A stretch of DNA of 64,000 nucleotides from a candidate division KSB1 bacterium. Lineage in GTDB: Bacteria > Zhuqueibacterota > Zhuqueibacteria > Zhuqueibacterales > Zhuqueibacteraceae. Shown here piece by piece: positions 1 to 8,592 of this stretch (position 1 is the first letter of the stretch; every line of letters begins with the position of its first letter). The notes beneath the pieces were generated by a model, which worked only from the letters and a program-made list of their open reading frames with translations, ran no database searches and was not told the DNA's origin. Made by a program: the position numbers and the translations under genes. Location: NCBI GenBank assembly GCA_034506255.1, contig JAPDPX010000001.1, positions 809,567-873,566 on the forward strand, in the 5' to 3' direction.

Positions 1-680
1 ATCTCCTGCTCGTCCACGATCACGGTTTCACCCTTGAAACGGCCGGCCTTGATGCGCGCCTGCGCAAGATGGGCTTGCGGATTCCTGCCAAAGAGCAGCA
101 CCGCAGCCATGGTGGGCCGGCCGCGCTGTAACAATCCGAGCTGCTCGAGTTGCTCCGCCAGTGGCGTGGCCGCATCGGAAACCGGGCGGCGCTGTTCGCT
201 GCGTATCTGGAGAAAGCGCTGTATTTTGTCGGGATCGAGATCCGCGAATTGTGCGCTTTCACACGGCATGGCATCCCAACTGCGGTTCACGCTCTGCAAA
301 TGCAAGCGCGCAATTTCCGCGGCAGAGAGCAGCAAATTGCGGGCGCCGGCGCGTTGAAAACATTTGCCGTTGACCGCCACCGGCTTGAGCGGCGCTTCGG
401 GAACGCGCACGACCGCGATGCCTCCCGTCTCGTGTTCCGGGATTTCGATCTCTGGAATCACCGCCGGCTGCAGCGCGGCGCTGATCCGCGCGAGCATGGC
501 CTCGGGCTCAACAGGATTGGCCGCCGCCCCTTCCCCGCTGGCGGCGCGAATGTCCAAAACGATCGTGCCGCCCTGGGCATTGGCCATGGCGCACAGGGTG
601 GCGAGAAACTCTTCATCATCACGATGGCAGTGGGCGAGCTGCAGCGACGGGGGAGAGTGCAGCAGTTCAGCAAGGCTCAT
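1..680 (-). CDS. AlbA_2/Schlafen-type DNA-binding protein, C-terminus cut by window edge
   Basis: About 226 residues are visible, reading off the left edge, so the C-terminal part is missing. The N-terminal half fits the AlbA_2 (Schlafen AlbA-like) fold of COG2865-type putative transcriptional regulators: a helix leading into ANAQGGTIVLDI, then a long beta region with IAVVRVPEAPLKPVAVNGK and FQRAGARN, where that family has its conserved G-x-Y-xx-R-x-G segment. Such proteins usually continue into a winged-helix or ATPase-like domain, which cannot be checked here. ATG at 680 is used because the domain begins just after it; its Shine-Dalgarno is poor. An in-frame GTG at 782 falls where transcription from the promoter at 789-817 should begin, so a leaderless longer form is possible. 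Family call is moderate; target unknown. Confidence 0.6.
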   Translation of the reverse strand, partial: MSLAELLHSPPSLQLAHCHRDDEEFLATLCAMANAQGGTIVLDIRAASGEGAAANPVEPEAMLARISAALQPAVIPEIEIPEHETGGIAVVRVPEAPLKPVAVNGKCFQRAGARNLLLSAAEIARLHLQSVNRSWDAMPCESAQFADLDPDKIQRFLQIRSEQRRPVSDAATPLAEQLEQLGLLQRGRPTMAAVLLFGRNPQAHLAQARIKAGRFKGETVIVDEQE

Positions 681-788
681 GATGCCAGGGTTGTGTTCGT
701 GGGGCAAAATTGCGAAACGGGTTTTTCCCGCCGGACGCAGGTGTATCTGCTGTTCCCGGGCAGGGGCAGAGGTCAAATGCACGCGGCA

Positions 789-817
789 AAAATAGCAATT
801 CACACCGGAAATGTCAA
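789..817 (-). promoter_or_regulatory. sigma70-type promoter of the AlbA_2 gene
   Basis: On the minus strand TTGACA (812-817) and TATTTT (789-794) are separated by exactly 17 nt. Transcription would begin near 782, about 100 nt before the ATG at 680. The rest of 681-1056 shows no gene I can support. Confidence 0.6.
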
Positions 818-1056
818 TTCGTTCTTGGGCAGCGGGAAGCGCCGACCATGGCGGCACCGGGCAGCAGGACATCTTCAGCAACCATGGCCGCGGCGTTTTT
901 CAGTGCCCGGCCGACATCACCGCCCCGTCACTGACTGTTCCTGCAACGGCCCGCCCATTGCATCGAGATCCTCGGAGTCTTCACGGCAGCCGGCTTGGCG
1001 GAACCAGGGACCAGCCGAGGTCGGAACGTTCTTGAACAGACACGCTTTCACCGCTC

Positions 1057-1488
1057 TCATTGCAGGCGCTTGACGATATGCCAGCCATACGGGCTTTTGG
1101 CTGCATCGTATTCCACCAGGCCGATTTCGCCCACCGCAAGCTGAAAGGCGACCTCGCCAAAGCCGGCAACCATCATACGGCGCTCATATTCCCCCTCGCC
1201 GGCGGCCACGCCGTGGTTGGCGAGCTTGAAACGGCCGGGATACTCATCGTTGGAATACTGGCGCACCAGTGCATCGAAATCCGCGCCCTGGCGGGCCTGT
1301 TGCAGAACCTGCTGCGCCAGGGCGCTGGCTTCACTTTGCGGCCGGTTGAGGCTGCGGCCCGGCAGCGAACCATAAAAGCCGATCAAAATGTGCTGCACTT
1401 CGATGTGCGGCGGCTCGGGTTTGCGCGCCTGTTCGCGACAGGCGGCAAACACGAGTGTGAGAATCAGGAAAACCGTTGGCGTTCGCAA
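1057..1488 (-). CDS. Parvulin-type peptidylprolyl isomerase lipoprotein
   Basis: A 143-residue protein with a lipoprotein signal: hydrophobic FLILTLVFAAC with the cysteine at residue 17 as the likely lipidation site. The mature part is a small parvulin (PpiC/SurA) domain, recognisable from HILIGFYG, the middle helix with GADFDALVRQYSND, and the C-terminal GEIGLVEYD and YGWHIVKRLQ, which match the family's G-x-h-xx-h and G-h/y-H-h-h elements. It would assist folding of envelope proteins in the periplasm. The start is TTG at 1488, preceded by AGGAG at 8 nt spacing. It lies 56 nt downstream of the non-catalytic M16 gene and is probably cotranscribed with it. Confidence 0.8.
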   Translation of the reverse strand: MRTPTVFLILTLVFAACREQARKPEPPHIEVQHILIGFYGSLPGRSLNRPQSEASALAQQVLQQARQGADFDALVRQYSNDEYPGRFKLANHGVAAGEGEYERRMMVAGFGEVAFQLAVGEIGLVEYDAAKSPYGWHIVKRLQ

Positions 1489-1544
1489 TTGTGCTTCTCC
1501 TGTCTCGAGACAAGTGACTTTGTGCGTGCTGCCCGTGCCCCTGC

Positions 1545-3045
1545 TCAGTCACCCGCCTCCAGTTTTGGAATTTTCCCCAGCACCTGTTCGATGGTCAGGT
1601 GATTGATCTTTCCCAGGCGCAGCGCCTGCAGGCCTGCCGCAATTTTGGCGCGGTCGCCGACGATGATAATGGCCGTTTTCTCCGGGTCAATATACTTCTT
1701 CGCCGCGGCCTCCACCTCGGCCCTGGTCACCGCCAGTATCTTTTGCACGTAATCATTGAAATAGGTGTCGGGCAGATTGTAGGCAACCACTTCCATCAAT
1801 TCGTCTGCGATTTGGCCGGTGGTTTGAAAGTTGCCGGGATAACTGAGCGCAAGGTAGTTGCGCGCGCGACTCAGCTCCTCTTCCGGCAGCTCCGCCAGCA
1901 TGCCGCGCAGTTCTTTGAGAAACTCGGTCACCGCTTTGTCGGTGGCCTCCGTTTGCACATCGGCATATGCGATGAAGGCGGCGGGCTGCGGCCGCAACTC
2001 GAAATATGAGCCGGCGCCATAGCTGTAGCCATGCTGCTCGCGCAGATTTTGATTCAGGCGCGAGGTGAAGGAGCCACCGAGAATGGTATTGAGCACCGTG
2101 AGGGCGTAATAGTCCTCCGTGAAGCGCGTCGGTCCGATACGGCCCAGACGAATTGCGGATTGCGCCGCCCCGGGTTTGTCCACCAAATAAATCTGGCATT
2201 GTTCCACTTGCTTGACGGCCGGCCAGGCCGGACCACCATCCGCCGCCCGCCGGCCCTGCCATTTGCCAAACACGGTTTCGAGCTGCGGCCGCAGGGTGGC
2301 AGGATCAACATCGCCCACCACGATCAAAGTGGCGTTGTCCGGCACCATGAACCTTTGGTAGAAGGCGCGGCAGTCCTGCACGGTGAGGGAACGCAGGGAT
2401 TTTTCATCACCGCCGGCCATGCCGCCATAGGGATGGTGTTCGCCGAACAGCACGCGCTTGAGGGTCGCATCCGCAATGACGTCCGGCTCATCATGAGCCT
2501 GCACCAATGAAGTGAGGCGCAGCTTGCGCTGGCGCTCGACTTCATCCGCCGGAAAGGTCGGTTGCAGCGCCACCTCCGCCATCAGCGCGAGTGCCGGTGC
2601 GAGCCGGGCCACGGGCGTGTGCAACTTGATGTGCGCCTTGTGCCAACCGGTTCTGATCGAGAGACTGGCGCCGAGATAGTCGATCTCATCGGCAATTTGC
2701 AGCGCATTGCGCTGCACGGTGCCCTCATCCAGCATGGCAAAGGTCAGGCCCGCCAGGCCGGATTTGCCCCGCGGATCCATAACCGAGCCGGCGTTGATCT
2801 GCAGCACCAAATCGACGAGCGGCACCCCGTGCTTCTCCAGCAACACCACCCGCAGGCCATTGCTGAGCGTGAAGCGTTGCAGGGGTGGTAAGAGCAGCGA
2901 GGGGCGGTGCACCCAATTCTGGTGGTTTGCTGCGATCGGGTGTTTGAGCCAGCAGCGAGGCGCCGGCGAGCAGCAGCGCTGCAACGCCCCGCAAACGGCG
3001 GGCAATGCACGAAGACGGCGAAGATTTTTCCTGGCCAGTCAACAT
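1545..3045 (-). CDS. M16-family zinc-peptidase-like protein, non-catalytic partner (apparent frameshift in signal peptide)
   Basis: The 1545-2900 part encodes an M16 (pitrilysin/PqqL-like) fold: FTLSNGLRVVLLEKHGVPLV at the start, FMVPDNATLIVVGDVDP between the repeats, and LNQNLREQHGYSYGAGSYF in the second half. The zinc motif HxxEH is absent (GLAGLTFAMLDEGT takes its place), as expected for the inactive subunit of two-gene M16 systems. The matching signal peptide is in another frame: ATG 3045 reads into RRLRGVAALLLAGASLLAQ and then PPELGAPP, and the mature frame resumes as SLLLPPLQRF. Removing one G from the GGGG run at 2901-2904 joins the two. A TTG start at 3005 keeps one frame but gives no signal peptide. 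The catalytic M16 gene is 38 nt upstream. Confidence 0.75.
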
Positions 3046-3083
3046 GGTCGCATGATCCGAATTTTGGAATGAGATTCGCTGAA

Positions 3084-4463
3084 TCAGTTGCTTTTGTCCG
3101 CGGCGGCATTGACCGGCCGCCCGCCCGCGCCCAACCCGGGTTTTCCCACGGGCACAACACTCAAAATGACCCGGGCATCATCGCGCAGCCAGGTCATTGC
3201 TGCGCTGCTCAGATCCTCGGGCGCAAGCGCCCGGTAGCGCGCCAGGTCTTCATTGAAATAATCGGGATTGCCGGTGTGCATGAAATACGAATTCAGCATG
3301 TCGGCCTTGCGCGAGACCAGCTCCAAACTGCCGAGAAAGCCGGCCTCATATTGATTGACGGCGCGTTCCACCTCGCGCCGCTGCGGCGCTTCTGCTTTCA
3401 AGCGATCGATTTCCTCCTGCACCACCTTTTCCAATTCGGCCAGCGCGTGGCCGCTGCGCGCCGTGGTGATGATTATGAAGGAGGAGGACAAACCGCCGGA
3501 ATTTTGAAAAGCAGTCACGTCCTGTGCGATTTGCAGCTCATACACCAGCCGCCGGTACAGACGGGAATTTTTGCCGCCCGCCAGAATACTCGCCACCAGA
3601 TCCAGCTCGGCATCACCGGGGGCAAACAGCGGCGGTGAGAGCCAGGCCAGATAAAGCCGCGGCAATTGCACGCGGTCTTCCATGAGCAGCCGCTTTTCTT
3701 CATTGAGGAGACGGGCGGGCGGCACGGTCGGTGGCGGTGCTTTGGCTCTGCCCTGCACGTCGCTGAACCATTTCTCGACCAGCGCCCGAACTTCGCGGGG
3801 CGTGATGTCGCCCGCAATCACCAGGCTGGCATTGGCCGGCGTGTAATATTTCTGGAAGAATTCCACCACGTCTTCATACGAAGCCGCGGACAGATCCGGC
3901 ATGTAGCCGATGGTCGGCCAATGATAGGGATGGTCGGGCGCGTAGAGATTTTCATCCAAAGTGGGAAAGGCCAGGCCGTAGGGCCGGTTTTCATAGCTTT
4001 GCCGGCGCTCATTTTTCACCACGTCGCGCTGGCCATCGACTTTGGCGGGTGACATGGCTTCCAGGAGGAAGCCCATGCGGTCGGATTCCAAAAACAAGGC
4101 CAGCTCGAGCGCACTGGTGGGGACGACTTCAAAGTAATTCGTGCGATCGGGAGTGGTCGAGCCGTTGTTGTTGCCACCCGCGGCCTCCAGCCATTCGTCA
4201 AACGCGCCTTCCGGCACGTTTTTCGAGCCTTCGAACATGAGATGTTCGAAAAGATGGGCGAAGCCCGTGCGCCCGGGCTTTTCGCTGGCGGAACCGACAT
4301 GATACCATACATTCACGCTGACGATTGGGGTGGTGTGATCTTCATGCAGGATCACGTTCAAGCCGTTCGGCAGCACAAAACGCTCGCAAGGAACGCGCAA
4401 CGCCGGTTGCTGCGCCCGTGTGCCGGCGGCCAAAAGCAGTACGGCCAACCATGCCCGTTTCAT
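3084..4463 (-). CDS. M16-family zinc metallopeptidase, catalytic
   Basis: A 459-residue secreted or periplasmic protease with signal peptide MKRAWLAVLLLAAGTRAQ. It has the inverted zinc motif HLFEH (about residues 70-74, in GFAHLFEHLMFEGS) and the distal glutamate in VVKNERR about 75 residues later, so the site is complete. The C-terminal half has the usual LSPPLFAPGDAELDLVASIL and GGKNSRLYRRLVYE segments. The start is ATG 4463, preceded by AAAGGAT at 7 nt; the in-frame TTG further upstream at 4478 is less likely. It is followed at 38 nt by the non-catalytic M16 protein, the classical pair for a heterodimeric M16 protease, with a parvulin lipoprotein after that. Substrate unknown. Confidence 0.88.
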   Translation of the reverse strand: MKRAWLAVLLLAAGTRAQQPALRVPCERFVLPNGLNVILHEDHTTPIVSVNVWYHVGSASEKPGRTGFAHLFEHLMFEGSKNVPEGAFDEWLEAAGGNNNGSTTPDRTNYFEVVPTSALELALFLESDRMGFLLEAMSPAKVDGQRDVVKNERRQSYENRPYGLAFPTLDENLYAPDHPYHWPTIGYMPDLSAASYEDVVEFFQKYYTPANASLVIAGDITPREVRALVEKWFSDVQGRAKAPPPTVPPARLLNEEKRLLMEDRVQLPRLYLAWLSPPLFAPGDAELDLVASILAGGKNSRLYRRLVYELQIAQDVTAFQNSGGLSSSFIIITTARSGHALAELEKVVQEEIDRLKAEAPQRREVERAVNQYEAGFLGSLELVSRKADMLNSYFMHTGNPDYFNEDLARYRALAPEDLSSAAMTWLRDDARVILSVVPVGKPGLGAGGRPVNAAADKSN

Positions 4464-4474
4464 CCGCAATCCTT

Positions 4475-4726
4475 TCAATTGAAATCCAGAGGAGGCAGTG
4501 AGCGAATCTCGATGGTTTCAGGCTGGTGCGAGAGCGACAGGAAATGCAATTGCCGGTTCGCCAGCCGCCAGCGTCCTTCGACAAAGGGGCTTTCCCGCCG
4601 CACAATCAGAAAAATGGCAGGCTGGTTCAGAAAGCGCTGCAGGCTCAGACTGGTGGAAAGCAGGCCGGTGCGCAAGCGCACAATCAGCCAGGAGGCGATC
4701 AGCAAAACACGACTCTTTTGTGCCAC
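4475..4726 (-). CDS. Small hypothetical protein (83 residues, GTG start)
   Basis: I do not recognise this protein. The reading frame between the membrane protein and the M16 peptidase has protein-like composition: a hydrophobic stretch near the N-terminus (VLLIASWLIV), then a mixed segment containing PAIFLIVRRESPFVEGRW and ending SLPPLDFN. GTG at 4726 is chosen because GGGAGGG precedes it by 7 nt; upstream ATG codons in this frame lie inside the previous gene. The stop is 11 nt before the M16 start, so it is probably cotranslated with it. A single-span membrane or exported accessory protein is possible. Confidence 0.5.
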   Translation of the reverse strand: MAQKSRVLLIASWLIVRLRTGLLSTSLSLQRFLNQPAIFLIVRRESPFVEGRWRLANRQLHFLSLSHQPETIEIRSLPPLDFN

Positions 4727-4826
4727 AGGCAAACCCTCCCGTGTGGCGAAATCTAAACGAAAACCTGCCGGCAAGCAAGGTGATTTCTGCAAACAACGGC
4801 CGGATATGGCAGCGCGGCGGTGGCGC

Positions 4827-5744
4827 TCATGCCCAGGCCCCCTCCCACCCCAGTTCGTTGACTGTTTGCGAGGCCTGCCGGCCGGCTTGCCGAATCGCTT
4901 CATCGAGCTGCGTCTCGCAGGCATAAAGTGTCAGTCGCAGGAGCTTGCGCCCAAACAGGCTGGCCTGTTGCACAGCAAACAGCAACAGCACGACCAAACC
5001 GTTGGGTGCCGCCAGGCTGTTCGCCAGCGGATTGTAAATCAGCCAAAGCAGCACACCCGCGGCGAAGAACAGCAGGGCAAGCAGGAAGGTCCTGCCGAAA
5101 TTGCGCAGCACCAGGCGCAAACCTTCGCGCAGGGCCGCGCGCATATTGCCTTCATCCGACTTGACCACGTAAATGCGGGCATAGTCGAACACCAGCTTCA
5201 GCCAAAGCAGACCGATATAACCCAGCCCGACGACCACCCAGCCGGTCCAGTAGCTGATGTTCTCGTAAGGATCACGGCCAAACAGCACCCGTTTCACCAG
5301 CCCGGGCAGGAACAACACGAGCAGCACCGCGAGAGCCGGCAATACCGTCCAGGCGGCCAACCGCACGAACCGGCCGAAGTATTTCGCCGCCCCGCTCCAA
5401 AAGGTGAGGGCGGAATAGCCGCGCCCCTCTGCAAAAACGGCGAAAACACCGCCGGAAAGAAAAAGAGACCAGAAAAAATGCAGCACGAAAACGGTGGCGA
5501 TCAACCAGCCCAGCGAGGACAGCAAGCCGGGATGGGCGTGAAGGAACTCGAACACGAAATCCCAATCCAGCCGGCCGGCCAGCAACGCGCCCATCTCGCT
5601 GGTGCCGAGAAATTGCCGCAGACTGTTCCACAACGGCAGCATCAGGGGAATTGCCAGCACCAGGCTGGTCAGGTAATAAATCCACACCATGCGCCCGTTG
5701 GCGCGGATTTGATTAATGCCGGTTTGCAAACTTGTGCGCCACAT
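4827..5744 (-). CDS. Multi-pass integral membrane protein, unknown function
   Basis: A 305-residue protein with about six hydrophobic segments, for example VWIYYLTSLVLAIPLMLPLW, LGWLIATVFVLHFFWSLFL, LPALAVLLVLFLPGLV, VVVGLGYIGLLWLKLVF and TFLLALLFFAAGVLLWLIY. Between segments 2 and 3 is a GGVFAVFAEGRGYSALTFW loop, and after segment 5 a conserved-looking DYARIYVVKSDEGNMRAALREG, both common in poorly studied envelope membrane proteins of this kind. I cannot assign a family. ATG 5744 is preceded by GAGAGAAA and gives a natural cytoplasmic N-terminus; upstream in-frame starts add an unlikely polar extension. It lies between the M1 and M16 peptidase genes on the same strand and is probably in their operon. 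Confidence 0.75.
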   Translation of the reverse strand: MWRTSLQTGINQIRANGRMVWIYYLTSLVLAIPLMLPLWNSLRQFLGTSEMGALLAGRLDWDFVFEFLHAHPGLLSSLGWLIATVFVLHFFWSLFLSGGVFAVFAEGRGYSALTFWSGAAKYFGRFVRLAAWTVLPALAVLLVLFLPGLVKRVLFGRDPYENISYWTGWVVVGLGYIGLLWLKLVFDYARIYVVKSDEGNMRAALREGLRLVLRNFGRTFLLALLFFAAGVLLWLIYNPLANSLAAPNGLVVLLLFAVQQASLFGRKLLRLTLYACETQLDEAIRQAGRQASQTVNELGWEGAWA

Positions 5745-5915
5745 GTCGGTTTCTCTCGTTGTTTTCAACTGGCAAAATGAGGATTCTGGCAACAACCAAT
5801 CTCTGCAAGCGAAAAGTGTGACGGAAAAAGTGACCGAATTTGATGATCTCCCGGGGATTTTATCCAACGGCTGCGCGCCCGGCATTCCCCAGAAGTTCGC
5901 GAGTTCGGACAGACA

Positions 5916-7976
5916 CTAAAAAGCGAAACCGGCCAGCAGATTGATCATCTCGGGCTGATCCAGAAAGGATTGCATCCAAAACAGCCAGCGCAGCGCCAGC
6001 TTGTGGGCACCGAGGTGATTGGCGTGCACGCGGCTGCTGTTGTTGGTGTAATTGACATCCAGCGGAATCTTTCTGTCGGGATCGACCTCGGCGCGCACCA
6101 GCTTCACCGGTTTGGTGTAGGTGAATTTTTTCCAAATCTCGCGACCATCCCACTGTTCGCGCACCTTTTCTCCATTCGCGAAAGTGGCGACAATTTCAAC
6201 CGGGAACACGAAATCACCGCGACGGCGAACGTAAAAGCTGCTGCGATAGAGGCGGGTTTCGCCGGCGGTGCTTGCGCTTTCCGCGAAGCTTGCTGCTTGT
6301 GCACGGCTGCTGTCGGCACCCGTCACGTGCAGCGAGAAATCATAGCCCCTGCCCTTTTTGACCTCCGCAGTGGCCGCCCGCTCGACGCTGTAATCGAGCA
6401 CGGCGTTGGAGAACAGCGCCTGTTCGAAAAACCAGTGCAAGTCCTGCCCGGCAACCTCCTGCACGACAGCGATGAAATCCCGGGTGGTGGGATGTTTGAA
6501 GCGCCAGCGGCTGACATAGGCACGCATGGCGGCGCGCATCTTTTCCTCGCCCAGATAATTCTGCAACGTGGTAAGCAGAACCCCGGGCTTGGCGTAGGAG
6601 TTGACACTGTAGGCGCCGGGATAATATTCCCATGCCCGCCGCACGGTGCGATCACGATCAGCCGCATTGAGATAGACGGCGCGCTGCACTTGCAGATCGT
6701 TGATCCTGATGCCCAGAAAATTGATGAGATCGCCCGCAGGGCCATAGCGGTCGTTGAGAATTTGAATCTCGGTGTAGGTGTTGATACCCTCGTCCAGCCA
6801 GCTTTCTTCGAACTCATTCGAGCCCAGCAGGTGGTACCAATAGTTGTGACCGAATTCGTGAATAATCACCGTTTCCACCGCTCGCACCCCGGCGGGCAAA
6901 CCATAAGACGTGCCGGCGGTAATCAGGGTGGGATATTCCATCCCCCCCGCGCCGGCGGCGCCGCGGCGGGGATCGACCACCGTCAGGTTGGGGAAGGGAT
7001 AATCGCCGTACCAGTTTTGAAAGTACTCCACCGCAACCCTGGTGGCCTCCAAATGACGGACCGCCTGATCGACGTGATCGGGCTGCAGCAGCAGGCGAAT
7101 GTCAACGTCCTGCACCCGATCTTTGAACTCGACGAACTCCGGGCTGGTGGTCCAGGCGAAGTCATGCACATCCTCGGCGCGATAGACATGGGTTTTGGTG
7201 CCGTTGCGATTGTCGATGACTGCGACTTCGACGCCGGTGGCCCCAACGAGATTTTCCGCGGGCACGGTCATGCGCACATTGTAAACGCCATAGTCCGCGA
7301 AAAATTCAGAATTGGCATGAAACTGGTGGGTGTTCCACCGGCCATTCTCAAACACACCGACCTTGGGGAACCATTGTGCCACCATGAAGAATTCCTTTTT
7401 CGCACCGGTGCGGGCGAACGGCGGTTGCGGCAGCTTGGCGGTGAAGTCGATTGCCACGGCGATCGATTCGCCCGGCGCCACCGGCCGCGGCAGGGGCAGC
7501 CGCGCCACCGTCTTGTCATCGCGGTTGTCATCATCCGGTTGGATGAACGCCAGCGCCGCGGTCAAGTCCTGGCCGCTCCCGGCCAACTGTATGCGCTCAA
7601 CTTCGATATAGCCCCAGCCGTCTTTATCGATGCGGTTGCCCCGGCTCATCCCGCCGGATTCCCGCATGAAGGTTGAGCGATCATTGCGGAAAGCGTTGAG
7701 ATAGAGATGGAACTGCAGCTCCGCGGTGGCCTGCGCCGTCCGGTTGTGCCACACCAGCCGCTCGGTTGCTTTCAGTTCGCGCGTTTTGGTGTCGAGCCGG
7801 ACGTCGATGTCGTAGTTGGCAATGCGGGGGCTCAGTGGTTGGGGAAAAAGGACGCGTTGCACCTGCTGCGGCGCGCCTGCCGAAGTCGTGACAACCGGCT
7901 GGGCCGCAAGGCGGGCGCCGCTCAGCGCAATGCAGATGAAACTCACGCAATTGCTTACAACCCGGGTTGGGGGCAT
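5916..7976 (-). CDS. M1-family zinc metallopeptidase, secreted
   Basis: A 686-residue gluzincin. HEFGH (about residues 373-377) with the third ligand in SWLDEG about 18 residues later gives the HExxH-x18-E zinc site. GGMEYPTLI upstream is the counterpart of the GxMEN exopeptidase loop. The N-terminal part is a beta-sandwich (YDIDVRLDTKTRELKATERL) as in aminopeptidase N, and the C-terminal part carries a soluble domain without clear ARM repeats. An N-terminal hydrophobic segment (CVSFICIALSGARLAAQ) suggests export. ATG 7976 is chosen because GGAGGA lies directly upstream; the earlier in-frame start lacks a site. Its GGMEYP resembles the secreted M1 peptidases of Bacteroidetes-like bacteria. 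Likely role: peptide scavenging in the envelope. Confidence 0.9.
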   Translation of the reverse strand: MPPTRVVSNCVSFICIALSGARLAAQPVVTTSAGAPQQVQRVLFPQPLSPRIANYDIDVRLDTKTRELKATERLVWHNRTAQATAELQFHLYLNAFRNDRSTFMRESGGMSRGNRIDKDGWGYIEVERIQLAGSGQDLTAALAFIQPDDDNRDDKTVARLPLPRPVAPGESIAVAIDFTAKLPQPPFARTGAKKEFFMVAQWFPKVGVFENGRWNTHQFHANSEFFADYGVYNVRMTVPAENLVGATGVEVAVIDNRNGTKTHVYRAEDVHDFAWTTSPEFVEFKDRVQDVDIRLLLQPDHVDQAVRHLEATRVAVEYFQNWYGDYPFPNLTVVDPRRGAAGAGGMEYPTLITAGTSYGLPAGVRAVETVIIHEFGHNYWYHLLGSNEFEESWLDEGINTYTEIQILNDRYGPAGDLINFLGIRINDLQVQRAVYLNAADRDRTVRRAWEYYPGAYSVNSYAKPGVLLTTLQNYLGEEKMRAAMRAYVSRWRFKHPTTRDFIAVVQEVAGQDLHWFFEQALFSNAVLDYSVERAATAEVKKGRGYDFSLHVTGADSSRAQAASFAESASTAGETRLYRSSFYVRRRGDFVFPVEIVATFANGEKVREQWDGREIWKKFTYTKPVKLVRAEVDPDRKIPLDVNYTNNSSRVHANHLGAHKLALRWLFWMQSFLDQPEMINLLAGFAF

Positions 7977-8060
7977 GCTTCCTCCTGCGATGAACTTCAC
8001 GATCCGTGACCTTTCACAAGCAGCAGCGGGCAATCATACGGCAGATCGACTCAAACAGAT

Positions 8061-8423
8061 TCACTCCTCCGGTGCGATGTGCGCACGGGAGCGCTCGGCC
8101 TTCTTGCGGGAATGCCGGGCTTTGGCGGCAAGACGTCTCTCGTGCACGTGCACCGGCACCCGCGTGGGCTTGCGCGGTTTGGGCGTGCGACTGCGCTGCG
8201 CGAGTTTCTCCAGCAACCGGCGCCAGGCCTCTTGCCGATTTTTGATTTGCGAGCGGTGCTCACGAGCGATGACCACCAGACCGGTGGGCAGATGTCGCAG
8301 GCGCACACCGGACTCCGTCGTGTTCTGATGCTGGCCACCCGGGCCACCCGCGCGGAACGTCGTGATTTCGACTTCCTTGCGCAGGCGCGCGCTCACTGGC
8401 TGCTTTCTCCCGGCTCTCTCCAT
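8061..8423 (-). CDS. arfB: Peptidyl-tRNA hydrolase/ribosome rescue factor, ArfB-like
   Basis: A 120-residue protein made of a release-factor domain 3 followed by a basic tail. The catalytic loop reads [17 protein letters not shown], holding the GGQ motif that triggers peptidyl-tRNA hydrolysis on the ribosome. There is no stop-codon recognition domain. The arginine- and lysine-rich C-terminus is typical of ArfB (YaeJ), which plugs the empty mRNA channel of stalled ribosomes. The spacing GGQHQN and [14 protein letters not shown] also resembles the PrfH/RF-like family, so the exact subgroup is less certain than the activity. It sits 84 nt upstream of the M1 peptidase, on the same strand. Confidence 0.85.
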   Translation of the reverse strand: MERAGRKQPVSARLRKEVEITTFRAGGPGGQHQNTTESGVRLRHLPTGLVVIAREHRSQIKNRQEAWRRLLEKLAQRSRTPKPRKPTRVPVHVHERRLAAKARHSRKKAERSRAHIAPEE

Positions 8424-8592
8424 ATGGCGATCGGTCTTTTTTGTCGAATCTCATTTCCCCCACCCCGCTGCGTTATACCTCGCGCAGCGCGGAACTCCCG
8501 CGTCTGCAGGAGGGCCTGCGCCATTTCACCCGAAACCGGGGGATGACATGCGGGCCGGCTAAAAAGTTGTGGACTGCCTGCCCGAGCCTGGG

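Noticed and set aside
4242..5780. 512-codon plus-strand frame opposite the M16 and membrane protein genes
   Set aside because: It is antisense to well-recognised genes, rich in Gln, Pro, Arg and His, and has no family resemblance; high GC creates such shadows.
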